From Anisakis pegreffii (Eukaryota; Nematoda; Chromadorea; Rhabditida; Anisakidae): DNA of 64,000 nucleotides. The notes below the pieces were generated by a model that saw only the letters and a program-made list of their open reading frames with translations, searched no databases and was not told where the DNA came from. The translations under genes were made by a program, and so were the position numbers. This document shows, piece after piece, positions 52,101 through 62,569 of the stretch; positions within the stretch are counted from its first letter, which is position 1; every line of letters starts with the position of its first letter. The stretch lies in the NCBI GenBank assembly GCA_035041965.1, contig JAPYMA010000147.1:62001-126000 (forward strand), read 5' to 3'.

Positions 52101-52249
52101 TTAGAAATAGTTTGTTTGAAGTGAGGATATTAATCAACCGAACGATTTGAAAACATTGAAAAGTAATTAAAGTCTGATAGACTGATGATAGTTATCGAAT
52201 ACTGAAAGTTGTTGATAAGACTGATAACGAGTGTGTGTTCAGCTGTTAG
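43121..52249. other. Gene-poor region
   Basis: About 9 kb without a supportable gene. Unresolved open stretches include 44923-45117 (+, 64 codons, no ATG at the start), 47930-48051 (+) overlapping 47953-48138 (-, 61 codons from ATG), and 48694-49032 (+, 112 codons from ATG). None has clear splice partners or a family match, and frames of this size occur by chance here. Confidence 0.4.
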
Positions 52250-52261
52250 GTGATCAGTTCA

Positions 52262-52441
52262 ATGGACGACTCGTACAATACACCACAAACTCATCAAAAA
52301 CCGGATTTCGGTGAAGTGACGCACGTGATTCAAACGCTATTGACAGGCACAAGCAAATGTGTCTCAGCCTTTGAACGAAAGCATCCTGCACGATCGTTCA
52401 GTGACGATTGCTTCACTTCAATACTTGATGCTGCCAAATGA
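52262..52441 (+). CDS. Small hypothetical protein or exon, unrecognised
   Basis: An ATG-started frame of 59 codons begins MDDSYNTPQTHQKPDFGEV and ends ILDAAK with a TGA. It is hydrophilic with mixed charges and looks more coding than neighbouring frames. An acceptor-like TGTTAG lies about 12 bases upstream, as at other starts in this window. It has no membrane segment or known motif. It could be a complete microprotein or an exon of a gene whose other parts were not found. Confidence 0.33.
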   Translation: MDDSYNTPQTHQKPDFGEVTHVIQTLLTGTSKCVSAFERKHPARSFSDDCFTSILDAAK

Positions 52442-52679
52442 TATCTTCTTCTTCTTGAACAACTTCAGGATCCGCAATAACTGATATGGCCAAAGAAAAA
52501 ATTTACTGAGTCTTCTGCAATAAGACAGATCAAGGATAATAAAGCGAAGAAAACCTTCAGACAGCATCAAATTATCTCCCATGAGAACCACAGTCTTAAG
52601 GGTCCAATGGTTCGAAAGTTCTCAGCAGCACAGTACGGAGTTGAAGGAGCGTGCAGATAGAATACGTTACAATAGCTCC

Positions 52680-53880
52680 ATACGGTTATCATTTTCAGGG
52701 TAACCGTACCCTAAAGTTTGCCCAGTAACATATGGATTTCTTTACACCATTCGATCGAACGGAATGTGTACATTCAGAATATTATATATCTTGCCGACAG
52801 GTTCTGCTTAGCTGAGGAGATATAACAATTTTGTTAAATCTGTTTCAATCAGCGCAGTCGCGATCATTCACATTCATTGATCACTATATAGCAATCAATA
52901 CGTTCATATAGCAATTTACCAGTTGCCATCTTCGACCTAACCGTCTTCTCAAGTTTGTCCGGAAACATACGAATTTCTTTTCATAGTTCGATCCAGCGAA
53001 ACGTCTACATTCAGAATATCATACATTTTGCTTTGAAATTTGGCTTACTTAAGGAGATATAGCTATTTTCTTAATAGTACCTCAAGAATATAGGGGTGTC
53101 ATGTCCAAGCCTACCGTACTCTCAAGTTTGCCTAGTAACATATGGATTTCTTTACATCATTTGATTGAGCGAAATGTCTACATTTAGAATATTATATATC
53201 TTGCTGAGCGATTTTGCTTAACTGAGGAGATATAGCAATTTTCTTAGATCTGTTTCGATTAGCGCAGTCACGCTCATTCACATTCATTGGTTACTATAGA
53301 ACAATCAATACGTTAACATAGCAATATGCCAGTTGCCATCTTCGAAACAACCGTATTCTCAGGTTTGCCCGGAAACATATGAATTTCTTTTCATAGTTCG
53401 ATCCAGCAGAACGTCTACATTCAGAATATCATACATTTTGCTTTGAAATTTGGCTTACTTAAGGAGATATAGCTATTTTCTTAATAGTACCTCAAGGATA
53501 TAGGGGTGCCATGTTCAAGCCTACCGTACTCTCAAGTTTGCCCAGTAACATATGGATTTCTTTACAACATTCGATCGAGTGGAATGTCCACATTCAAAAT
53601 ATCATACATTTTGCTGTTAAATTTGGCTTACTTAAAGAGATATAGCTATTTTCTTAATAGTACCTCAAGGATATAGGGGTGCCATCTTCGAGCTTACCGT
53701 ACTCACATCGTTCATTTACTTCTGATCACTGTAGATAAATATATGCATTACTCTAGCGCGATGGGGGTTACCATCTTCATGGTAACCCTACTCTCAAGTT
53801 TGTCTGCGAAAATATGAGTTTCTTCACTCTAGTTGTTCCAGCGGAACCTTTAGATTCAGAGTATGATATATTTTTCCGAG
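52680..53880 (+). repeat. 410-bp higher-order tandem repeat
   Basis: Blocks with AAGTTTGCCCAGTAACATATGG (A type) fall at 52711, 53121 and 53531, exactly 410 bases apart. Blocks with AAGTTTGTCCGGAAACATA (B type) fall at 52951 and 53361, again 410 apart. So A and B monomers of 240 and 170 bases alternate. A diverged B-like block follows near 53799. The repeat has no long open frame. Inverted or dispersed copies occur at 1-400 and 58.7-59.95 kb. Confidence 0.9.
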
Positions 53881-54204
53881 CGATTTTGCTTATCCCACTT
53901 CCCTCACTTGGCGCTCTGTCACACTTTTCGTGCTTGGCGAAGTGTGTGTATGCCAATTTTACATCTTAAAACGGAGCGCGAAATTTTGATTTGTTGAGTT
54001 TCGTTGATTCCGGTGCAACGAAGGGAAGTGGAAAGTGCATGAGGATTAATTATGTTTGTTCCTGAAGTTCTTTAATTATCAGTTTTTGTTCATAGTCTGA
54101 TTTGATTGTGAATTTTTGAAATAGATAAGCATTCCGCGATTTGTAATGAATTTTAAAATTCGATTGAACGATTAATGATATTTGAGGTGAATGTGTAGTG
54201 CGTA

Positions 54205-57129
54205 ATGCTGGGCTCACATCATGCGCAAAGTCTGAATGGTATTGCTGATACATCCACATCGATGTACTTCGATTCCCCAACGTCCGATCTTCATATGGGG
54301 TCATTTAGTGCTGATCCGTCTTCAATCAATCCGTCACAACGTCAGTCAACAACACCGAATTTCTTATTCGGATCGGTCAACAAACGACGAAGTCTAGCAG
54401 TTCCTCCATCACATTACTATCATGGTGTCTTTTTCATTTGCTTATTTGTGAAATGGTCACCGTTCAGATATCCATTCGATTTCGTCTTACAAACGAGGGA
54501 ACTGTAAGAGTAAATGTCCAAATTCGATTCAAAACTCTTCTACTAATTCCAAATTTATGATCAGTTAACGCTGGCAATGATCAAATCTTTACCATTCATT
54601 CATATTTAAGGGTTAGATGGTAATGAATTGACGCCATCTCGAGACGATTCCAGTATATTCTCATCGAATGTTCCACCCCATTTGACACGTAAGCTTGATT
54701 TATTATAAGCTTAATTAATTAGGATAATCAGTGTGTCTAATGCGTGAATTTTGCATACCGTTGCGCTAATAATTTTGAATGCTAATTTTTTGAGTGCTTC
54801 AAATTGGTGAACGAATTGTGCCATTTGAATATTTGATGATTTGATGTTTTGGATTTAATGCGCCCTGACTGTTATGCACTTTATGGAAGACAAAACACCA
54901 CTGCATGAAAGTTAGAATACGTAAACCGTAGCATATGCAAATAATATTGAGTTGACATATTGTTGCGCTAGACGTGAAAGTTTATCAGATGAGGTTTGAG
55001 CGTGGGTAAAAGCCGGCGATATGTCTGTAGGTATGCGTATCAAGCTTGATTGATTGAGATTTGATGAAGTTATTTGAATGGCTAATGATAGCAATGAGTG
55101 CGACAATGTTTTAGCAGCGTCGACAGTGGGTAAAAGTGTGCATTGGTCACCAGCACTGGTACGCATCGAGAACGTCTCGCCACGTGCAACTCCCATAAAT
55201 CTTGATTCATCTCAAGCCTCATCGACTTCATACAGATCTGGTAAGTGTCCCTTCATTTTGTTACTCCGTTCATTGTTCTACTCAATTGATGCCATCGATT
55301 ATAAAGTCCAAACAGTATGACATGAACCATCAAATTTTCTTGCATCCCAATGAAGAGCATCAAATTTTTCCCCTAACGAACAACGTTCAATTGGTTCACT
55401 TACTTTCAGTATCTGGATGAGGAATCAGATTCTTAATTGAGGAAATCGAAAATTCCTAGCAAGTAATCCATCAAAAATTCAGGAATAATTGCAAATTCCA
55501 GGTCCACCGCTACGTTCAATAACAGATGAGTTACGAGCAGCCGCTGTGGATTCATCAGTTCTCAATGGCACTTCTGAAGGCGTGCCAGGCGTTGATGTGC
55601 CGATGGAGCAATCTCCGTTAGTGACTTTTACTTTATTTGTTTTGTTGATTTCTGATATATCGTTATTGAAATATTGTGATTCTTGTTCCAATAATGGAAG
55701 ATGGTATTTTATTGACTCAAATTTGTGTTATATTTGTGTAATGCTTTCTTGAAATTAATCTTGATTCGGATATTGTAGAACACGAGAAAATGGCAATGAC
55801 GGTGAATTGCATTGGGTTACCGTGTTTGGGTTTGCTCCCGAAGATGCTACTCATGTGCTACAACTGTTCTCACGTCACGGGACTATCGTTGCACATCGGG
55901 TAAGATTGTTTTGTTTGTTTATTATTCATTTGCTATGAACAATTAGTATTGTCATTTCATCTGAGAGTTTCTGATTATTAAGAAAGTTTTCGCATTAACA
56001 GTGTCATCACAATTGCATATCCTTCGTGAACATATTTCTTAGTCGTTAACAGTTTGGATGTTACGAATGTAGAAATCAGTAGGCAAAGCTTGTGCATTGT
56101 TCCCTTGTATAATTATCAGTTTCGAATAACAAAGGATAAAATTTGAGTTTGCTGAGCGAGGCAATTGGGTATATATTCGTTATTCATCAGTAGTTCATGC
56201 ACAGCAAGCATTATCAAGGAACGGACACATTATTGAAGGTCGTCTGCGATTAGGTGTTATGCCTATTGATCCAAGCGTACGTTTGTTTCATTCATTCTGT
56301 TATATTCTGCTTTGATATGCACTCTTAGATTCCTTTTAATTGTTGAGTAATGGACGTGATATCCATGAATAGACCGTATCCGTTCAAATCATTTCGGTGT
56401 GATTTATCAGTCTGATTCAAACCTGCACGCGTTCAGCTTTCATTGACTTCATTGCATAAATGTACAGTTGGGATCATTGTGATTTGGATTTAACTGCAAA
56501 AGAATATGATATCACCGGAGTCTTTCACAGATTCAGTGCACAAAATGTAATTGAATAGAAAAGTTGGTTGTTGTTGATCGTTTTGATGAAAGTAATTATA
56601 TATTCTTCATGAATACTTAAAGGAGTTGGCAAGTTTGGGCGAGATTGCAAAAATGGATAGTTCAGTGCGAACATCACCGGACGATGAAAATGCATCGTCG
56701 TCAATGCGTAGCGGTAGTGCTCTTCCGAGGTCATTGAATCGTTCAGCGTTGAGAAGCGCTTCATTCCGAGAGTGTTCCTATCGGGACAAACGTCTGTCGT
56801 CGGCACCTCTGAACACCAGCTTGTCGGTGCAATCTCCCTCGGACAGCTTCAACTCGTCGTATCGTCTTCGACCGTCCGCCTCGAATCGATCAACGATGCG
56901 ATCGCTTTCTGCTGCCTACAATTCAGCTGACAATCAGTTCAACGTTTGTTCTCTATTTAATTACTCAGTTGCAGTCTTGCGTGTGTGATTCTTCTTTGCT
57001 GCAAATACCACTCAGTCATTATTCACCATAAGCATTTTTCCTCAGAAACAACTTCTCGTAATCTCTTCAATGCAGTCGTCGTTGAAATCGTTCTGGTCTT
57101 TTGTGAAGTTTATATCGATAATTGAGTAA
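54205..57129 (+). CDS. Nucleoporin NUP35/NUP53 (MPPN RRM-like domain)
   Basis: Eight exons (54205-54424, 54617-54688, 55115-55240, 55502-55616, 55779-55899, 56148-56276, 56623-56943, 57046-57129) join in phase to 396 codons (395 aa). The N-terminal half is Ser/Pro-rich, with the family blocks KSVHWSPALV and PPLRSITDELR. The MPPN RRM-like domain runs about residues 188-261 (HWVTVFGFAPEDATHVLQLF, then GNWVYIRY, then GRLRLGVMPIDP). A basic Ser/Arg segment follows with TMRSLSAAYNSA. The last exon gives SLKSFWSFVKFISII, an amphipathic end like the membrane-binding tail of Nup53. NUP35 links NUP93/NUP155 and pore membrane proteins at the nuclear pore. The C. elegans counterpart is npp-19. Exon 4 ends at CC|GTTAGT rather than four bases later. 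Exons 6 and 7 follow GAG and AAG acceptors. Confidence 0.92.
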
Positions 57130-58689
57130 TATCAGTTGATTTTAAAATTTTGTATTATATAGAGTATAAGTGAAATCAAATGATTGTCAATATGTGATAT
57201 CCAGTGATTATCAGATTGATAAAATTTTGTAAATATTTGTTAATAATCGGTTATATTGTGATTATTGCATGAATGAAGCCTTATCGTCATCTGATCACAG
57301 ATAAATGGTGTACGACAACCGACTAAGGATCAAGGCATCCTGCAAAAAATTTGGAATTACTTACCATAGCTGTCAGATGGAAAGTTACTTCACAGCGTGC
57401 CTGATGCGAAAGGTATATGTGGTTGTTGTTATCGATGATGGAAGCAGTATCTTGATCGGCTAATGCCGTTGCGGATGGTTGTGATTTTATACCGCAAATG
57501 AAGATTGTTTTTATATTTTGCATTGTTACCTTCTCAGTTTGCTCTTATTTTGAATATACCTTCACATAACTACCTTATAAGATATTCATTCATATTCAGT
57601 TTCAATCTTCATTCTCTATATTTTTCATCAAATGAGTGCTTTTTGCTGATCATTTCTGTTGTTTTTTTTTCGTTAATTTTTTTCTGTTCCAATTTAAATT
57701 TCTGATTCATCCTCCTCAAGCAATTAATGTTTAATTGAAGTCATTCTCTTTTCGGGCATAGTGTCGAACCTAGGTTCGATGTCGTTGATTTCGCTCCCTG
57801 AGGACTTCCATTGAATATCGTCAGTTTGATATATTCTCTGTTCAGTGGTGGCCTATTTGATTGGATGAAATTCGGATGCATTATTGTTTATCTCGTTTAT
57901 TTGACTGGAATTCATCAAATTTATCGTCATTATGTATTGTTGTCGTTGTTATTGGTCGTGTGACACCGATGGTTTTATTATGCACTCAGTCGTGTTGATT
58001 TGTTATATTATATTGACTGAATGAATATGACTTGTGCTCCTTAAGTGTGCGTCATTATTTGTATTATCACAAATTCATTTTGTGCTTTATTGTATTTGAA
58101 TTGTTCTGTGTTATTTTTAATAAAAAGTACGATCATCAGCAATTGACTCACGTTCATTCTTTGTTTTTACTGTTACTACATTTCTTGGGAAATAATTCAT
58201 GGATCATTCATCATTCAAATCGATTTTTATTCTGCATTCGCAGTAGTGGCTCGGTAATACGTTTTATCAGGCTTTAGACGAGTTAAAACTAATTATTAAG
58301 TCTGGTTTAATTATTGGTTTATTGATTTGGTTTAGTCACCCAATTTTGGGATTAGATGGGGGTAGGGGTAACCTGCTAGTAACAGGAAGGTAAGAGACGA
58401 AATGGTAAAAAAATGGCAACCAGTAACCTGCTGGGAATACTGGTAACATCAACTGATATACATTGTGGTCATGCTTTTGGACATTACAATATGTGGAGTA
58501 AAATGCTGTTCCTTGATGAAGCCATATGTGAAGCACTTCAAAGTTTCGAGCGGTCAGTTGTGCACTTTTCCGAAGTTAGAGGTCGTCGAGTGTTTGGCAG
58601 ATAACAAAATGTAATACGATCCTGAAAAGGCATAGGATACAGGTGACCTCAACTGACTTATGTCGTGACCATAATTGTGGGCTGCAGTA
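57130..58689. other. Intergenic downstream of NUP35
   Basis: AT-rich and TTAT/TTGT-rich with no gene. Two diverged copies of a short block (GGTAACATCAACTGATATAC... and GGTGACCTCAACTGACTTATG..., each leading to AAAATGCTGTT) lie at about 58440-58520 and 58650-58720. Confidence 0.5.
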
Positions 58690-59000
58690 CTGTATGCGAC
58701 AAAATGCTGTTTTTATCAGTATCGCATTTGAACGGTTCATCAGCATCGCATCTGAATGATGCATCAGTAACCTATTCATTACACCATTCGATCCAGAGAA
58801 ACCTCTACATTCAAATTATTATGTATCTTGCTGAGCGATTTTGCTTTCTTGAGGAGATTTACCTATTTTCTTAGATTTAATCCCAGTAGCGCGGTTGCGC
58901 TTACCTGAATGGTGCATCAGTATCGCATCTGAACGGTCCATCAGTATCGCGTCTTCATGATGCATAAGCATTCTATCAATGTGATACATGCAGTCATTTC
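58690..59000 (+). repeat. Diverged copy of the 410-bp repeat family plus CATCAGTATCGCATCTGAA short repeats
   Basis: CATTCGATCCAGAGAAACCTC, ATGTATCTTGCTGAGCGATTT and GAGGAGATTTACCTATTTTC match the repeat at 52.7 kb. They are flanked by four to five imperfect copies of GCATCAGTATCGCATCTGAA-like units (58705-58970). Confidence 0.75.
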
Positions 59001-59539
59001 AACTGATCTATTTCTTTCTCACTGGTCACATTCAACGTCCATTCACACAGAAGCATGAAGGCATGTCATGCTCGTCGATCAATTGATTCGAGAACATTTT
59101 CTCGTCATCTTGTTGTGCCTTGTTGTGCATCTTGTTTTTGTGCAAGTCTGAGGGCAAATAAAGTCTTAACTAGCGAAACACTCCCCGTTAGTGCAATGAA
59201 CTCATCCAGTCGAACGTATGGCTTCGAAAACATTCCGAATCGGCAGACTATGAGTACCACATTTTTGAGATGGTGTCTCCTAGAAGCCGAGCCTAGGGTT
59301 GACCTAAACCATGAAAGCTACTACTGAAAACATTCACGATGACACAATCGGAGTATATTCCATCCCAACCGGGCTAGAGAATGTCGCGAATCCAATGGTG
59401 GAGAAAAACAGACACGCTTCTGTGCAAGCTTGAGAGTACTGTCAGATTAAAAATGATAATCCAGATATTGCAAACATTTTGCACACAGTGACCAATGCAG
59501 ACGAAAAGGATTGAAATGGACGACTCAGCTACATGAGAT

Positions 59540-59960
59540 GCTATCAGAAAATGGTCAATACTCTCATCGTACCTTACTCATCCTACCGTACCAAAAGCCT
59601 ACCGTACTCTCATCGTTCATTTACTTTTGAGCACTTTAGATAAATATACACATAGCTCTAGCGCAATGGGGATCACAATTTTCAAGGAAACCGTACTCTC
59701 GGATTTGCCCGGTAATATGCGAATTTCTTTGCATCATTCGATCCGGAGAAAGCTCCAGATTCAGAATATCATATATTTTGCTGAGCGATTTGGATTCCCT
59801 GGAAAGATATAACTCTTTTCTTAATACTACCTCAAGGCCATAGGGGTGTCATGTTCAAGCCTACCGTACTCTCAGGTTTGCTCGGTAACCTATGAATTTC
59901 CTTATACCATGCGGTCCCGCGAATCCGATGCAAATCATAATGTTGCGCTTTAGATTGATA
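59540..59960 (+). repeat. Dispersed copy of the 410-bp repeat family
   Basis: It contains CTACCGTACTCTCATCGTTC, GCTCTAGCGCAATGGGG, GATTTGCCCGGTAATATGCG, ATATATTTTGCTGAGCGATT and CTACCGTACTCTCAGGTTTG in the same order as the 53.5-53.9 kb array. In inverted orientation they match 1-400. Confidence 0.8.
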
Positions 59961-60629
59961 AGCGATGAAATTTGCTCTCAAAAAATTCAGAGCCATCAAG
60001 TATCGTGATCACTTTCATGATATCTCACATACAAGATGAACATATTTTAACCATGCGCTGGACAATCTCAATGAAATGCAAACTTTCATTATGACGAGCA
60101 GTGGTGTGATTCATCGGCTTTCAAGCAATAATACTTCATAGAAGCACAAACCCTGAGTAGAGCGTTCTGATGAATTAATTTTGAGGTAGAAGAATTGCTT
60201 CATTCGAGAAGATGCGGTCGATAATAATTCAGTGTGAAGGCGCGGATGAACGTAAATGTGAATTGTGACAAAACATCGAAACATTCAGATCCCTCTTAAA
60301 ATAATCTCATAGTGATTTTTCAACGTTTAAGATGAATGCATTGCCAAAATCGCATGAAATGTCATGTTTTATCGAGCCCGAAATCCCAGGATTTTTAAGA
60401 ACGTAAATTTCGTAATCCAGATTCTGAAGCTGGACTCCTGGGCTCCCTTGCAAACATTCATTTAGCCCCTTCCTTTGTTCGAAAAGACTTTCACCCATTG
60501 GTGTTACAGGTAGCGTTATTACAGAAGGAATTTCTGCAACTTAGACGAAGCGAAAGGAGAGGAAAAATTGTCAATTCTTTTTACAATCCACTTTTGTCTT
60601 CTCTATTGCATGAAGGAATTTAAGGTGCA
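59961..60629. other. Intergenic, no gene seen
   Basis: No supportable coding region. The minus-strand frame at 60307-60498 is short and unrecognised. Confidence 0.4.
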
Positions 60630-60690
60630 CTTTAGTGCAGTGGTAATGACGTAAGCTTAAGTAATGCCACAGGTAGAGTTTCGAAGTTCA
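60630..60690 (+). repeat. tRNA-like relic
   Basis: TAGTGCAGTGGTAATGAC resembles an A box, and a GAGTTTCGAAGTTC block about 45 bases later resembles a B box. Diverged; possibly a SINE head. Confidence 0.35.
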
Positions 60691-60917
60691 GTTTTGATTT
60701 AGCCTTAGAATTAGAATGATTTTGCAACGTCTTTGACTTCAGTTTCCCGATTTTCTTCTTTTTCGTATATACATTTTTTCACAATCAGACCTTTCTTCTG
60801 TGTTAAATGAAGTATCAGGCGAAAGTTGCGCGACCCCAACAACAGGGGAAAAAAGATAACAGTTTTTTCATAATTCATTTTTGTCAACTACGTATAAAGC
60901 TGCAACCGCAAGTTAGA

Positions 60918-60982
60918 TGTGTGGCGCAGCTGTAGTGGTTGCTGTTATCGCTTGAGGAACCGATGTTCGACATACGGTTTTG
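60918..60982 (+). repeat. tRNA-like relic
   Basis: TGGCGCAGCTGTAGTGG resembles an A box, and ATGTTCGACATAC a B box flanked by CCG/CGG. No working cloverleaf could be drawn. Probably related to the 17.06-kb relic. Confidence 0.4.
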
Positions 60983-61647
60983 GAATTTTTGTCGTTTTAT
61001 TTATGAACTTTATTTCAGATCTGATTTTGAGTTTCACATGCAAATTCATTGGTAATCAGCTTTCCCCGTTTACTTATGTAGCTGTCACGTGCATCTTCAG
61101 CCTTTCAGAGTCGTGGTATTTCTGATATCCAACGCATAGTTAATCACTTCTAGAATGTGAAAACTATGTTTTCCTGAGCGAAATCTTCAAATAGTTCAGA
61201 AACGTTTTCATAAAGAGATAGCAAGTTTAGTGCTGATGCACATTCGGAATACGCCAGCAGAAGTTATCTCTTTCATACTCGAGTTATTTCCTGCAAAAGT
61301 CATTTCCTTCAATCTGTGAAATAGCAAAGATTATTTCATAGATTTGAACGAGATAGATAGGTATGATAAGCATATTAATTCGCCGACTTATTCTGTTCTC
61401 GAGAGAGTTATATCGATGTTAACTTTGTTTGAAACCAAGTGCCATGCCGATGTAATTGATGTACTGCCGAGCCTCAGCCGGACTATCATATGGCTTATAT
61501 GTGATTATTCGTTTATCAAATGTTTTGTTTATTTCTTGTTGTGGCAATTCGTTTTGATACATCATTTGCATTACTAATCGTACTGAGGTGGGCGAATAAA
61601 TATTACACGTTCAGGTTGCGGGGAGGATCAGGGATGAGATTGAATCA

Positions 61648-62010
61648 GTGGTACATTAAACGGGAATGAGAAAATTAACATATCATAACGGGAATGTAAT
61701 GCAGTAGGTAGTAATAGGTACGAGAGTGATGAGACATCGTGAGAATCAGATGTAAAAACCGAGCAGAGAATATGGCAAATGAGTAGAGTACAGGAGAACA
61801 GCTTCTGATGGCAGTAGCTACTCAGAAAGGATCATGCCTTCTGTACTTCTTTATGAAACTCCCCTCCCGTAGTCTATAGGTGATTTTTATGTCTAATTAC
61901 CTCGAGATGTCTCGTCACTCTCATTCCCGACATTGTCTACTGCATTACACTTCCATTATATCTTGCTAATTTTCTTATTCACTTCAGTCACATCACCCAT
62001 TCGCTCTCAG
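61648..62010. repeat. Diverged inverted repeat (foldback), about 100-bp arms
   Basis: The arm at about 61648-61750 (AATGAGAAAATTAACAT, AATGTAATGCAGTAG, GAGAGTGATGAGACATC) recurs inverted at about 61905-62005 (GATGTCTCGTCACTCTC, CTACTGCATTACA, TAATTTTCTTATTC). Identity is roughly three quarters, with a spacer of about 155 bases. Confidence 0.6.
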
Positions 62011-62529
62011 TCATTATTCTCCAAAGATTCCGTACTCCATTAATTTCTTAATCTCACAGCTTCAACTTATTCAGTTTTTCAATGCGATTGAACTGTAACG
62101 AGTGTTTTGGCAGTTCGAGACCGAGATTTCGCAAGCTATAATATATCTGATTATATCTTTTTCAGATGTGATTATGAGTTGTCAGTGGATTAACTTCACA
62201 TTTCTTTCCCTGAAGCTTGATTATTTTTTGCAAATCGATGGTTAATTGTCATATGTCGACGATATATTACTCTCCACTTTAGATTATCCTAATTCGTGTT
62301 GTTTATTTTCATGGATTGATGGTGGACCTTATTTTAACGCTGATTCTTTAACGTTGTGAAAGTTTTTTCTGGATAGGATATTTCTCTTAGAGACATGCAG
62401 TGTGGCCACCAAATATAATAGGAATTTCGAAGCGTGTAATGATTTATGAGCGAAGACGTTAAAGAGTATGAACTGGTCGGATCGACCAGGGATAACGGAC
62501 AGGGCTTTTAATCGTTTATGACTTTATTA
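62011..62529. other. Upstream region of the CCAR1-like gene
   Basis: No gene seen. It probably includes the promoter. A TTTCAG acceptor at 62530-62535 lies 34 bases before the ATG. Confidence 0.45.
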
Positions 62530-62569
62530 TTTCAGTAAAACGTCGCACAATTTCCGATTCCCGTTGTCA

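Noticed and set aside
52680..53880. CRISPR-like array
   Set aside because: Repeats are hundreds of bases long, eukaryotic in context, diverged, and lack short uniform repeats with unique spacers.
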